The notes: generated by a model from the sequence alone, not told the origin. Shown: positions 35,211-44,463, numbered from the stretch's first letter. The stretch is DNA of 64,000 nucleotides from Pseudomonas sp. MYb118 (GCF_040947875.1 NZ_JBFRXN010000003.1:434001-498000); one strand, 5' to 3'. Numbers and translations are program-made.

Positions 35211-35347
35211 GCGTACTCCGTTCAACGTCGCTCCGCGTTCGCGGATTATCGTGCAAGAACCCGGGATTATCCGTCTACGGGCCGGCACGCCGTGGCAGGC
35301 AGACTCATTCCTTACAGGTCAGACCCCACTTCTGTAAGGAGGCCATC

Positions 35348-36418
35348 ATGCCCACAATCACTGCACTCGACCACTACCGCCTGCTCGGACGATCAGGTAT
35401 GCGCGTCTCGCCGTTGGCCCTTGGCACCATGACCTTTGGCGCCGATTGGGGCTGGGGTTCGGATGAAGCCGAGGCCCGGCAGATTTTCGATCACTATGTC
35501 GATCAGGGAGGCAACCTGATCGACACCGCCGTCAACTACACCAACGGGGCTTCCGAGCGCATCCTGGGCCAGTTTCTCAAGGGCAAGCGTGATCGTTTGG
35601 TGGTGTCGACCAAATACACCATGGCGCGAGATCCGAGTGACCCCAACTCGGGCGGCAACCATCGTCTGAATCTGATGCGTTCGGTGGAAACCAGTCTGCG
35701 GCAACTCGACACCGACCGGATCGAGCTGCTGTACCTGCATGCCTGGGATTTCACCACGGGTGCCGACGAGGTCATGCGTGCCCTCGACGACCTGGTCCGT
35801 GCCGGCAAGGTGTTGTACCTGGGCATCTGCAACACCCCGGCGTGGAAAATCGCCGAGCTGCAAACCCTCGCCACTCTGCGTGGCTGGGCGCCGTTGGTGG
35901 CATTGCAGATCGAGTACAGCCTGGTGGAGCGCAGCGTCGAGCACGAGTTGATGCCGATGGCCGAAGCCATGGGCCTGGGCGTCCTGCCGTGGTCGCCGCT
36001 GGGCGGTGGCATCCTGACGGGCAAATACAGTCGCGATGACTTGAGCCACGCGAGTGAGGCGGGTGTTTCCGCGACCCGCAAAGGGGTGATCAGCTCGTCC
36101 GGGCACCTGAATGAACGATCCCTGCACATCGCCAGCGTCGTGGCGTCCATCGCTGCGCAAACCGGCGCGACGCCGTCCCAGGTGGCGCTGGCCTGGACGT
36201 TGCTCAACCCCGCCGTGGTGGCACCTGTCATGGGCGCCAGGACGCTGGCCCAGGCCCAGGACAATCTGGGGGCGTTGCGTCTTCAGTTGAGCGCTGAGCA
36301 CATTGCCCTCCTGGATGATGCCAGCGCACCCGAGCCGATCTTTCCCGGACGCTTCGTCTCCCGGCCGATGGTGCAGCAACTGATCTTCGGCAGCACTCGC
36401 CCGCAAACGTCGGCATGA
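35348..36418 (+). CDS. Aldo/keto reductase
   Basis: The 356-residue TIM-barrel enzyme has the AKR tetrad in order: Asp and Tyr in IDTAVNYTNGASE, Lys in VVSTKYTMARD and His in LLYLHAWD. The C-terminus has the PVMGAR cofactor segment. It should be an NADPH-dependent carbonyl reductase of the cytosol. AGGAGG just upstream supports the ATG. It is followed 20 bases later by a secreted NTF2-like gene. Confidence 0.94.
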   Translation: MPTITALDHYRLLGRSGMRVSPLALGTMTFGADWGWGSDEAEARQIFDHYVDQGGNLIDTAVNYTNGASERILGQFLKGKRDRLVVSTKYTMARDPSDPNSGGNHRLNLMRSVETSLRQLDTDRIELLYLHAWDFTTGADEVMRALDDLVRAGKVLYLGICNTPAWKIAELQTLATLRGWAPLVALQIEYSLVERSVEHELMPMAEAMGLGVLPWSPLGGGILTGKYSRDDLSHASEAGVSATRKGVISSSGHLNERSLHIASVVASIAAQTGATPSQVALAWTLLNPAVVAPVMGARTLAQAQDNLGALRLQLSAEHIALLDDASAPEPIFPGRFVSRPMVQQLIFGSTRPQTSA

Positions 36419-36438
36419 CATCCACAGGAGGTCTCTTC

Positions 36439-36951
36439 ATGGACTTGTTTCCAGGCATACGCACAGTGGCCCTTGCCGCGCTGATAGGGATGGCGGGGGT
36501 GTCAGGCGCCGCCAGCGCCGACTCGACGATGGATATCGAAGCACGTAACAAACAACGGGTCAGCGAAGCCTTCGACCGCTGGGCCGCTGGCGGAACCACG
36601 TTCTTCAGCGACATGCTGACGCCTGACATCGTCTGGACCATCAAGGGTTCCAGCCCCAGCGCTGGCGTGTACCGGGGCATTGACGCTTTCGTCGCGCAAG
36701 CCGTTCAGCCGTTCGTGTCCCGCCTGTCGAGCCCGGTGCGGCCGGTACGCAAACAGGTGTGGGCCGATGGTGACCACGTGATCATCCAATGGGAGGGCGT
36801 CGCCACGGCGCGCGACGGGCAGGCCTATCACAACAGCTATGCGTGGATCTTCCACATGCGCGATGGCAAAGCGTTCGAGGCGACGGCCTTTCTTGATCTG
36901 GCGCCTTATGAGGATGTGTTGCGGCGTGTGCCTGCGCAGGCGATGAGGTAG
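36439..36951 (+). CDS. Exported NTF2/SnoaL-like protein
   Basis: The ~170-residue product has a signal peptide (hydrophobic residues ~8-26, cleavage likely after ASA) and a cone-shaped SnoaL/NTF2 domain (RVSEAFDRWAAGGTTFFSDM, DIVWTIKGSSP, VIIQWEGVATARDG, YAWIFHMRDGKAFEATAFLD). AGGAGG seven bases before ATG 36439 decides the start. Such domains are isomerases, cyclases or non-catalytic binders; no catalytic pair is obvious. Cotranscribed with the aldo/keto reductase. Confidence 0.88.
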   Translation: MDLFPGIRTVALAALIGMAGVSGAASADSTMDIEARNKQRVSEAFDRWAAGGTTFFSDMLTPDIVWTIKGSSPSAGVYRGIDAFVAQAVQPFVSRLSSPVRPVRKQVWADGDHVIIQWEGVATARDGQAYHNSYAWIFHMRDGKAFEATAFLDLAPYEDVLRRVPAQAMR

Positions 36952-37035
36952 TCCATCAGCGGTTTCCCTGATCCAACTGAATTTCTCCCCGCGCCGCCGT
37001 TCAACACGCTTACATGCAAACGTGGAGGCAGGGCC

Positions 37036-37245
37036 ATGAGTACAACCTTCAAGGTGGGTGACGCAGTGCGCTGGAACTCGGAGGCCGGGGAGATACAGGG
37101 CAAAGTGGTGAAGGTCCATGTCAAGGATGTCGAGTTCATGGGGCGGCATCGACCGGCGTCGAAGGACGAGCCGCAGTATGAGGTCAAGAGTGACAAAACC
37201 GGCCATCTGGCGATGCATCACGGCGAGGCGCTGCATCGCACCTGA
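37036..37245 (+). CDS. DUF2945 / HVA1 TUDOR-domain small protein
   Basis: The 69-residue basic protein is a single beta-barrel domain with FKVGDAVRWNSEAGEIQGKV at the start and YEVKSDKTGHLAMHHGEAL at the end. It matches the hypervirulence-associated TUDOR (DUF2945) family of unknown role. GGAGGCAGGG lies before the ATG. Confidence 0.88.
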   Translation: MSTTFKVGDAVRWNSEAGEIQGKVVKVHVKDVEFMGRHRPASKDEPQYEVKSDKTGHLAMHHGEALHRT

Positions 37246-37299
37246 AGGCTGTCATCGCGTTTGGACTGCCGGCTCCGGGGCGAACGGAGCCGGCGGTTA

Positions 37300-38187
37300 T
37301 CAATCGCGAAAGATCAATGAGTGGTGCGCCGCGCCGCCCGTGCGAGCACCGTCGCCGACCGCAATGGCCACATTCCCTGCGGCCACGGCGGCGTCGCCAC
37401 AGGCGAATACCCCCGGCACACTGGTTTCGCGCATCGCATCGACCTTGATGAACGGCCCCATTGGCCCATCCTCGAATACACAGCCCAGCAAGGCGGGCAG
37501 GGGACTGGCCATGCGTGTGCGTGGCTGGGTGAATAGCCCCGCGAGCGGGATGACGCGGCCGCTGGCGAGGGTCACGTCCGCGTGCTCGCCATCGACCGAT
37601 ACGACACGTTCGTTTTCCACCTGAACACCACGCTTGCGCAGCTGTGCCCATTGATCGGCATCGGGCTCGAACACGCCGTTGAGGAAGAAGGTGGTGGGGC
37701 CCCAGTCAGGCAGCATCAACGCATGGTGGATGGCCAGAGGCGAGGCAGCGAGTACGCCAATCGGCCCGCCGTCCAGTTCGTACCCGTGGCAATACGGACA
37801 ATGGAACACGCGTTGCCCCCAACGCTGCGCCAGGCCGGGAACATCGGGCAGTTCATCCACCACGCCCGAAGCGAGGATCAGGCGTTTCGCGGCAAAATGT
37901 GCGCCGTCACTCGTCGTCACAGCGAATGCAGCGCCTTGACGGGTGGCACTGACGGCGGATTGCGTGCGCCATTCGACGGTCGGATAAGCCAGCAACTGCG
38001 CGCGTGCCTCATCGGCTATTGCGCCAGGGTGACGGCCATCCTGGCCGAGAAATCCATGGGAATGATCAGCGAAGCGATTGCGCCGTTGACCGGCATCGAT
38101 CACCAGCACCTTGCGGCGCGCACGCGCCAATTGCAGGCCGGCGGAAACGCCGGCATAGCTGCCGCCCACGATAATGACGTCGAACAT
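37300..38187 (-). CDS. Thioredoxin-reductase-like FAD oxidoreductase
   Basis: The 295-residue protein has the FAD motif VIIVGGSYAGVSAGLQLA, a redox-active CPYC pair (HCPYCHGYEL) and the second FAD motif VPGVFACGDAAV. The NADPH domain lacks a clear GGGxSA motif (GVLAASPLAI instead), as in the ferredoxin-type or dithiol oxidase members that take electrons elsewhere. Divergent from an Rrf2-family regulator across a gap with two palindromes. Confidence 0.9.
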   Translation of the reverse strand: MFDVIIVGGSYAGVSAGLQLARARRKVLVIDAGQRRNRFADHSHGFLGQDGRHPGAIADEARAQLLAYPTVEWRTQSAVSATRQGAAFAVTTSDGAHFAAKRLILASGVVDELPDVPGLAQRWGQRVFHCPYCHGYELDGGPIGVLAASPLAIHHALMLPDWGPTTFFLNGVFEPDADQWAQLRKRGVQVENERVVSVDGEHADVTLASGRVIPLAGLFTQPRTRMASPLPALLGCVFEDGPMGPFIKVDAMRETSVPGVFACGDAAVAAGNVAIAVGDGARTGGAAHHSLIFRD

Positions 38188-38236
38188 TGGATCTATCTCC
38201 CTGGGTCCTGGACCCGCTCAAGGCATTCAAGACACA

Positions 38237-38281
38237 ACGTAAGTTACGTGAAGTCGATGCGTCAATAGTCTTGTAACGTTA
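38237..38281. promoter_or_regulatory. TTACGT/TAACGTTA palindromes in the Rrf2-oxidoreductase gap
   Basis: ACGTAAGTTACGT at 38237-38249 is a perfect 6-1-6 palindrome and TAACGTTA at 38274-38281 a second one sharing the TAACGT half. They lie between the two divergent starts and are good candidates for the Rrf2 operator. Confidence 0.55.
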
Positions 38282-38328
38282 ATTGTTTCGTGGGAGGCTG
38301 CGAGCATCCCTCCACAACGACGCTCCCG

Positions 38329-38757
38329 ATGAGAAACGACACCCGCCTGTCCCGCATGCTGCACGTGCTGATTCACATGGCGCGCCAGGACAAACCCGCG
38401 ACGTCCGACGCCATGGCGCAGATGCTGGGCACCAACCCGGTGGTGGTTCGCCGAACCATGGCGCTGCTCAAGGAACAGGGTTATGTGCGTTCGGAGAAAG
38501 GGCATCGGGGCGGGTGGACACTGGCCAAGCCTCTGGCCGAGATCACGCTGCTGGACATCCATCAGGCGTTGGGCGGTGCATCGGTGTTCGCCATTGGCTT
38601 ATCGACCGACCACCCGCAATGCCTGGTGGAACAGGCCGTCAACGCGGCGCTCACCGATGCGTTCGATGCCGCGCAGGCGCTGCTATTGGAGCGCCTGGGT
38701 GATGTGACGCTGGAGCAACTGGCGAGTGATTTCGAAGGGCGCTTCCAGGCGCTTTAG
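38329..38757 (+). CDS. Rrf2-family regulator
   Basis: The 142-residue protein has the Rrf2 winged helix (RLSRMLHVLIHMARQDKPAT, GTNPVVVRRTMALLKEQGYV, HRGGWTLAKPLAEITLLDI). Only one Cys remains (in HPQCLVE), so it cannot hold the three-Cys Fe-S cluster of IscR or NsrR. This resembles cluster-free Rrf2 members that sense redox by a single Cys or small molecules. It probably controls the divergent FAD oxidoreductase. Confidence 0.92.
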   Translation: MRNDTRLSRMLHVLIHMARQDKPATSDAMAQMLGTNPVVVRRTMALLKEQGYVRSEKGHRGGWTLAKPLAEITLLDIHQALGGASVFAIGLSTDHPQCLVEQAVNAALTDAFDAAQALLLERLGDVTLEQLASDFEGRFQAL

Positions 38758-38769
38758 GGCACCAGGCAT

Positions 38770-39447
38770 TCACTCGGGGTTGGTGCAGGATTTTTTCCCT
38801 TTTCCCTTTTCGACTTTCGGCACGGCGCCGCGCATCACCATGCGCGTAATGGTGGCTGCGGCGATCTCGTAGTCGGCATCGCTCGGCGCACCGTTGATCA
38901 GCGCCATCTGCCAGCCGAGGTTGGTGTAGGTGCGGGTGGCCGACCAGAGAAACAACATCAAATGCTCAGGATCGACGGGCGCCAGCAGGCCCGCATCGAT
39001 CCATTCGCGCAGGCACTCGACGTTGCGCCGGGCCTCGCTCTCCAGCAATTGCTTGCACTGCTCCGGCAGTTGCTTGCCTCCCAGCAGCAGCTCGTGGCTG
39101 AAGATCTTCGAGGTCAACGGGTTTTCCTGAATGATGCGAATCCTGGCCCGTATGTAGGCTTGCAGGGCGATGGCCGGGTCGGTGCTTTCCCGAAGAACAG
39201 CCGATGCCTGCAGCAACGGTTCGAGGAAACTCAGCAAGACTCGGGCATAGAGGTTTTCCTTGCTCTGGAAGTAGTAATAGAGATTGGCCTTGGGCACGCC
39301 CGCGCGCGCGGCAATATCGCGAGTCTGGGTGGCGTCGAAGCCTGCCGCGGCAAACTCTTCGCTGGCGGCCTGCAGGATCAGCGACTGGTTACGTTGGCGG
39401 ATCGAGGGCTGCGCAAGGCGCCCGGGTGAGGTTTCAACGGTTGCCAT
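38770..39447 (-). CDS. TetR-family regulator (RutR-like)
   Basis: The ~225-residue protein has a TetR HTH (AAAGFDATQTRDIAARAGVP, ANLYYYFQSKENLY) and a C-terminal domain like RutR/YcdC, with ENPLTSKIFSHELLLGG near residue 120. The last residues are Lys-rich. ATG at 39447 fits the family N-terminus. It is divergent from the M24 peptidase-like gene. Confidence 0.92.
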   Translation of the reverse strand: MATVETSPGRLAQPSIRQRNQSLILQAASEEFAAAGFDATQTRDIAARAGVPKANLYYYFQSKENLYARVLLSFLEPLLQASAVLRESTDPAIALQAYIRARIRIIQENPLTSKIFSHELLLGGKQLPEQCKQLLESEARRNVECLREWIDAGLLAPVDPEHLMLFLWSATRTYTNLGWQMALINGAPSDADYEIAAATITRMVMRGAVPKVEKGKGKKSCTNPE

Positions 39448-39554
39448 AAGGTGGTTTCGAGGCGTAGGCCATGGTTGATTCAAGGTCCGGGAATATCGCA
39501 ATATACAAAACTATACAGCGCATGACCTGCGCTTTCTTACGAAAGGAATCCATC

Positions 39555-40220
39555 ATGACGACAGCGTTCAATCCCAAAGAAGCGGTGGGAGAGCGTTACG
39601 CGCTGGAATCAATGCGCTACGCACAACAAAGAACCTGGCAGGCCATTGATGAGATCGCCCGGGTCATCAAGCCCGGCATGCTCGAGTCCGAGGCCGTGGC
39701 ACAGGGCAAACTGGTATTGTCGGAACTGGGCATGGACCGCATCTGGCACCCGCTGCTGATCCGCTTCGGCGCCAATACGCTCAAGTCCTTCAAGCAACGC
39801 TCCGAAGGCGATCCGGTGCTGGGTGAAGACGACATTTTCTTCATCGACATGGGCGTGGTCTGGCAAGGCCATGAAGGGGATGCCGGCGCTACCTTCACCA
39901 CCGGCTCCGACCCGCAGATGCGCGCCTGCGCCGCGGCGGCCAAGACCCTGTTCGATCAGGTCGAAAGCTTCTGGCGCAGCGAGCGGGTTTCCGGGGTGGC
40001 GCTTTACGACTTCGCGCGCGATCAGGCGCAGGAAATGGGCTGGAAGCTCAACCTGGACATCAAGGGGCATCGGGTCAGCGATTTCCCCCACGCGATCTAT
40101 CGCGGTGGCGATCTGGGGGATTTTGCCGAGTACCCCAATAACGGCCTGTGGATCCTGGAGATCCAGCTGGCCCATCCTGAGCTGCCCTATGGCGCGTTTT
40201 ATGAGGATTTGTTGATCTGA
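39555..40220 (+). CDS. M24-family metallopeptidase-like protein
   Basis: The 221-residue protein has a pita-bread M24 fold without an N-terminal creatinase domain. Candidate metal ligands appear in order: Asp in FFIDMGVVW, Asp in HEGDAGATFTTG, His in IKGHRVSDFPH and Glu in ILEIQLAHPE. The family includes Xaa-Pro peptidases and creatinases. Close coupling to a RutR-like TetR gene hints at a nitrogen-compound role rather than methionine removal (inference). AAAGGA precedes the ATG. Confidence 0.87.
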   Translation: MTTAFNPKEAVGERYALESMRYAQQRTWQAIDEIARVIKPGMLESEAVAQGKLVLSELGMDRIWHPLLIRFGANTLKSFKQRSEGDPVLGEDDIFFIDMGVVWQGHEGDAGATFTTGSDPQMRACAAAAKTLFDQVESFWRSERVSGVALYDFARDQAQEMGWKLNLDIKGHRVSDFPHAIYRGGDLGDFAEYPNNGLWILEIQLAHPELPYGAFYEDLLI

Positions 40221-40238
40221 TTGGTGGCGGCGTGCTTG

Positions 40239-40373
40239 TCACGCCACCATGCAGACCCAGCGATGATCATGCCGGTACGGCGCCCGAATGAACGCGACAT
40301 CCGACACCAGCGTCATGCCGCGTTCCTGCAACGCCTCGGTCAGTTGTACCAGTGTCTCTGCTTCGATCGTCAT
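40239..40373 (-). CDS. 44-residue small protein
   Basis: A short minus-strand frame encodes a 44-residue protein that starts MTIEAETLVQLTEALQERGM and ends YRHDHRWVCMVA. GAGGTG lies seven bases before the ATG, and the frame fills the gap after the M24 gene, to which it is convergent. The coding quality and ribosome site support a real gene; function is unknown. Confidence 0.6.
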   Translation of the reverse strand: MTIEAETLVQLTEALQERGMTLVSDVAFIRAPYRHDHRWVCMVA

Positions 40374-40584
40374 GGCTGTTCACCTCGTCAGATTTGCTGT
40401 GTACATAGTTCTTGACCGGGCGGGCAGGCGGCTAATTCAAATTTTCTAATGCCGCGATTGAGCAGTGACGATCCTCGCGACCGTTGCGCATCACGCATCA
40501 CTGCATTGCCCGCAGGATGGATTCTCGGTGTGGAGCAGGGCCCGTAGCCTTGCCACCACTTTCTCCTAACACCGAGGTGTCACC

Positions 40585-41781
40585 ATGCTCACGGGCAATC
40601 CTGCAGCGATCGGGGCTGAACAGCCTGCTTCGCTCTCCGGCCTGATGGTCGCGTTCCTGGCGTTCTGCTGTGGCGCGGTCGTGGCCAACCTGTATTACGC
40701 ACAACCGATCGTCGAACTGATCGCACCGCAAATCGGCCTGTCCAGCGCCAATGCCAGCCTGATCGTGTCGCTCACCCAGTTCGGCTACGCGCTGGGTCTG
40801 TTGCTGCTGGTGCCGCTGGCCGACCTCATGGAAAACCGCCGTCTGGTGGTGGGCTTTACCCTGGCGGCCAGCGTGGTGCTGGCGTATGCCGGGTTCACGC
40901 ATTCGCCGTCGATGTTTTTGCTGCTGTCACTGCTGATCGGCCTCACCTCGGTGGCGGTGCAGATCCTCGTGCCGCTGGCCGCGCACCTGGCGCCGGAAGC
41001 CACACGCGGCCGGGTGGTCGGCAACATCATGAGCGGCCTGCTGCTGGGCATTCTGCTGTCGCGACCACTGTCCAGCCTGCTGGTGGACGTGTTCGGCTGG
41101 CGCGGGGTGTTCTACAGCGCGTCGGTCCTGATGACGGTCATTGCGCTGATCACCGCCGTGGCATTGCCGCGCCGTGTACCGACGCATCAGGCGACTTACC
41201 CGGCATTGATCGCTTCGGTGTTTGCCCTGGTGCGCCGCCACTCGATCCTGCGTCAGCGTTCGCTGTATCAGGGCCTGTTGTTCGCCAGCTTCAGTCTGTT
41301 CTGGACCCTGGCGCCCATCGAACTGATCCGCCACCACGGTTTCAGCCAGTCGCAAGTCGCGATCTTCGCCCTGGTGGGAGCGGTGGGCGCGGTGGCGGCC
41401 CCGATTGCCGGACGCCTGGCCGACGCCGGACATGGACGTCGCGGTACGCTGGTGGCCTTGCTGCTGGCGCCGGCTGCGCTATTGATCGGTGCGTTGCCGG
41501 GCAGCAGCTACCTGTGGCTGGTGGTGTGTGCGGTGCTGCTGGATTTCGCCGTGCAACTGAACATGGTACTGGGCCAGCGCGAGGTATACGCCATCGACCC
41601 GCACAGCCGGGCTCGCCTCAACGCCGTGTACATGACCAGTATCTTCGTCGGCGGCGCCCTGGGTTCGCTGGTGGCAAGCCCGCTCTACGAGCACTTCGGC
41701 TGGCATCTGTCGGCGGTGGCCGTGGCATTGCTGCCGACACTGGCGCTGGTGATGTTCCTGGGGCGCAAGGCCCATGCCTGA
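40585..41781 (+). CDS. MFS transporter, DHA1 efflux type
   Basis: The 398-residue protein has twelve helices and DHA1 patterns: ANLYYAQPIVELIAPQIGLS after helix 1, LLVPLADLMENRRLV as motif A and a VGNIMSGLLLGILLSRPLS helix 5. It looks like YnfM/NepI-type exporters. A LysR gene follows 82 bases downstream on the same strand and probably regulates it. Confidence 0.92.
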   Translation: MLTGNPAAIGAEQPASLSGLMVAFLAFCCGAVVANLYYAQPIVELIAPQIGLSSANASLIVSLTQFGYALGLLLLVPLADLMENRRLVVGFTLAASVVLAYAGFTHSPSMFLLLSLLIGLTSVAVQILVPLAAHLAPEATRGRVVGNIMSGLLLGILLSRPLSSLLVDVFGWRGVFYSASVLMTVIALITAVALPRRVPTHQATYPALIASVFALVRRHSILRQRSLYQGLLFASFSLFWTLAPIELIRHHGFSQSQVAIFALVGAVGAVAAPIAGRLADAGHGRRGTLVALLLAPAALLIGALPGSSYLWLVVCAVLLDFAVQLNMVLGQREVYAIDPHSRARLNAVYMTSIFVGGALGSLVASPLYEHFGWHLSAVAVALLPTLALVMFLGRKAHA

Positions 41782-41863
41782 GGCTCGCGAGCACAGGTCT
41801 ACAAGACGATTGGCGAACGTTGGTGCACAATCAGCCCCGTTCCCTTTCGACCGGACCCCGCTG

Positions 41864-42796
41864 ATGGACAAGTTGCTGGCACTGAAGATGTTTGTTGAAA
41901 CCGTTCGCTGCGGCGGTTACTCCTCGGCGGCGCGCAAGCTCGGTATTTCGACCTCTTCGGTGACCCGTCAGGTGGCGGGACTGGAGCATGAACTGGGCGC
42001 CAGCCTGCTCAACCGCACCACCCGCCACACCAGTGTCACCGTTGCCGGCCAAGCCTACTTCGAGAAGGCGGTGGCCATTCTCGACGCCATCGACGAAGCC
42101 GACGCCGTGGTCACCGACCGCGGCAGCGATGCACAAGGGCGCTTGCGCGTCAGCGTGCCGGTCGAATTCGGCCGGCGCATCATCGCGCCGCAACTGGGTC
42201 GCCTGCTCGATCGGCATCCGGGCCTGGAAATCAGCCTGTCACTGAGCGATCAGGTCGGTGACCTGCTGAGCGAACAGATCGACGTGTCCGTGCGCCTGGG
42301 CTCCTCGGTGGTCAGCGAAGACATCGTCAGCAAGCGCGTAGGTGCTTTCCAGCGCTGGGTGGTGGCGAGCCCGGATTACCTGCGCGAGCAGGCGACACCG
42401 TGTCATCCGCGCGATCTGCTGGAACATCAGTGCCTGCGCTTTGACTACGCCGGGGCGCATCAGCACTGGACGTTCCAGGGCGATGAAGAAACCATCCAGC
42501 TCAATATCCATGGCCGCCTGCAAAGCAACAACGCCGACATCCTGCGTGAAGCCGCCATCGCTGGCAGGGGCGTGGCCCTGGTGGCCGACTGGCTGGTACG
42601 TGACGACGTCGCGGCCGGCCGCCTGACACGGGTGCTGGAACAGTATGAGGTCAACCCCGGCAGTGCGAGCAGTTGCATCAATGCGTTGTACCTGCCCAAT
42701 CATCGGGGGTCGAGCCGGATCAATGTGTTCATTGATTTTCTCGAGGAGATACTGGTGCCTGACGCAGCTTTTGAAAAAAACGCCGCTGCGGATTAA
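41864..42796 (+). CDS. LysR-family regulator
   Basis: The 310-residue protein has a LysR HTH (GGYSSAARKLGISTSSVTRQ, LEHELGASLLNRTTRHTSVT) and a CrgA-type effector domain. The start at 41864 begins at the family N-terminus; an upstream frame overlaps the MFS gene end and is not used. Likely regulator of the preceding efflux gene. Confidence 0.92.
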   Translation: MDKLLALKMFVETVRCGGYSSAARKLGISTSSVTRQVAGLEHELGASLLNRTTRHTSVTVAGQAYFEKAVAILDAIDEADAVVTDRGSDAQGRLRVSVPVEFGRRIIAPQLGRLLDRHPGLEISLSLSDQVGDLLSEQIDVSVRLGSSVVSEDIVSKRVGAFQRWVVASPDYLREQATPCHPRDLLEHQCLRFDYAGAHQHWTFQGDEETIQLNIHGRLQSNNADILREAAIAGRGVALVADWLVRDDVAAGRLTRVLEQYEVNPGSASSCINALYLPNHRGSSRINVFIDFLEEILVPDAAFEKNAAAD

Positions 42797-42826
42797 AGTT
42801 CGCACGACTTGCCCAAGGAATCATGG

Positions 42827-43051
42827 ATGAAATTTCTGACTGCTTTCAGCCAGGCGGCTCAACGCTTTGGCAACCGGTTTTCCAATTTGCAGATTCGCGT
42901 GTTCGCTGGCCTGCTTTACGCGGCGCATTGGCTGGTGCCATGGGCGATTCCTTCCTACGATTCGCCGTTACTCGGCGTCTTTGCAATCACGCTGTTCGTG
43001 CTGACGCTGGGGCGCAAGCGATCGCAACCGTTCGAACCTGATGCGCAGTAG
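42827..43051 (+). CDS. Hypothetical 74-residue membrane protein
   Basis: The small protein has two hydrophobic stretches (~25-42 and ~47-62) after an amphipathic N-terminus (FSQAAQRFGNRFSN) and a polar tail. It follows the LysR gene by 30 bases with an AAGGAA site before the ATG. Similar small proteins occur in other pseudomonads but no role is known. Confidence 0.72.
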   Translation: MKFLTAFSQAAQRFGNRFSNLQIRVFAGLLYAAHWLVPWAIPSYDSPLLGVFAITLFVLTLGRKRSQPFEPDAQ

Positions 43052-43250
43052 AGGGGTAAGGTTTTAGTCTGTAGTCGGTGTATGGCGGTATCAGGGAATC
43101 GCTGATGTACGAAATTTCGTCACTCGAATAAGATTCATTCGTTCGCCCTGCCAGCTGTTTCAGAGAAATGCTGAGTGGCCGCAACTGGTCAGGGTGGGCA
43201 TATTTCTTCAGCCCGTGGAGGGTGCCGGTCTTTCCCGGCTGTCAGCCTGT

Positions 43251-43925
43251 TCAGGCGTGAGTGATCAGCAGGTCACTGATGATGCAGATCGAGCCATCCT
43301 CTGGCGGCGTGGCGTCAGTGAAATCAATCTGGTTGTAGACACCCCCGTGGAAACTGAACACCTGCGAATTCCAGGAGGGGTCTAGCTGCAGGTCGCCGGA
43401 CGTTCCGACATTGCCGTTGTAGTCGACCGTGACCCGGGCGATGCCGGCAGAGGCCACCTTGATGATGACCTGGAATTTACCGCCCAACGGCACGCCCTTG
43501 AGCACTGTCGAGTTGACCGGCGTCGTCTGGTTGAAACTCTGACGGAAGCCCATGGTGATATTGCCCTTCTGCCAGAACACCTTGATCGCCGGGCTGTCGT
43601 CATTTTTCACATGCATCTGCGAGATGACGACCTTCTGGGCCGAGTTGACCTTGGTTACGGTCATCTCCTGATAATTGATATGAGTGGCCGCGCTGGAAAG
43701 CGCCCAGTACACCGACTCCTTCCACTCGCAGCGCGTGCGGTGCGTGCTCTTGCTGGAAGCGCCCCTGGTTGGCGCTGACAGTTGCAGCGAGCCGTCCGCC
43801 AGAACGGTGACCACACTGGGAAACTGCGCAATGGCTTGTGCCCCGTTGAGCTCCAGTGCAACCGGGTTGGTTGCGGATACGGCTACCGGTGTCGCGATCG
43901 TTAGATTACTGATGTTTACGCCCAT
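43251..43925 (-). CDS. PL7-family alginate lyase-like, no signal peptide
   Basis: The ~224-residue jelly-roll protein shows three PL7 active-site strands in altered form: RCEWKE (usual R-x-E-L-R-E), SQMH (usual Q-I-H, general base His kept) and FHGGVYNQ (usual Y-F-K-A-G-x-Y-N-Q, catalytic Tyr kept). It should cleave alginate or a related polyuronate by beta-elimination. No export signal is visible, as in some short Pseudomonas PL7 proteins. Two adjacent ATG codons exist; the second has GGAG at better spacing. Confidence 0.85.
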   Translation of the reverse strand: MGVNISNLTIATPVAVSATNPVALELNGAQAIAQFPSVVTVLADGSLQLSAPTRGASSKSTHRTRCEWKESVYWALSSAATHINYQEMTVTKVNSAQKVVISQMHVKNDDSPAIKVFWQKGNITMGFRQSFNQTTPVNSTVLKGVPLGGKFQVIIKVASAGIARVTVDYNGNVGTSGDLQLDPSWNSQVFSFHGGVYNQIDFTDATPPEDGSICIISDLLITHA

Positions 43926-44158
43926 CATCCTTCTCCGAGCTGGTAAAAATCATTGGCCTGGCACGATTGCCTTCCAACCGTGATGCGTAGGTTGTGACTG
44001 GATGGGGAAGGGGTTGATCAGGGGAGGTGACGAACGGGATGATGGCGTTTTCAACGCCATAGGCTTCAATAGCGCAGATTTTGTCCTCGGGGCGAGGACA
44101 GCGGTCAGGTGTTGATCGACTCTGGAGGGAGGGCTCTAGCTCCAAGCCTTCGCCATTC

Positions 44159-44368
44159 TCACTCCGGCGCCATCAACACCGCCAGCGTCAGCTTGATGAA
44201 CTCTTCATTTCTGTCGATCACCTCCAGGGCCGCATGCACGTTTTCGGCAAGGTCCGCGGCACCCTGTTGCTCAGCCCAGTTGGCCAGCTCCATGATGGCG
44301 CTTTCCAGGGCGAGCTGGTTCTCGTTGATTTTGTACAGCAGGGAAGGGAGCAGGTCGGAATTTGGCAT
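44159..44368 (-). CDS. Hypothetical helical small protein
   Basis: The 69-residue acidic protein is predicted all-helical (NSDLLPSLLYKINENQLALE, AADLAENVHAALEVID) and ends at a stop near 44159. It resembles short Pseudomonas proteins of unknown function. ATG at 44368 is preceded by AGAGGA; longer frames upstream are poor. Confidence 0.72.
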   Translation of the reverse strand: MPNSDLLPSLLYKINENQLALESAIMELANWAEQQGAADLAENVHAALEVIDRNEEFIKLTLAVLMAPE

Positions 44369-44463
44369 TGAGAGTCCTCTGTGATGAGGAAAGCCTAGCA
44401 CCGGCTGGGATGATTGGCGTGTGAGTTCCAGGCAGACCATTTGGCGTGCGTGGTGAGATAGCC

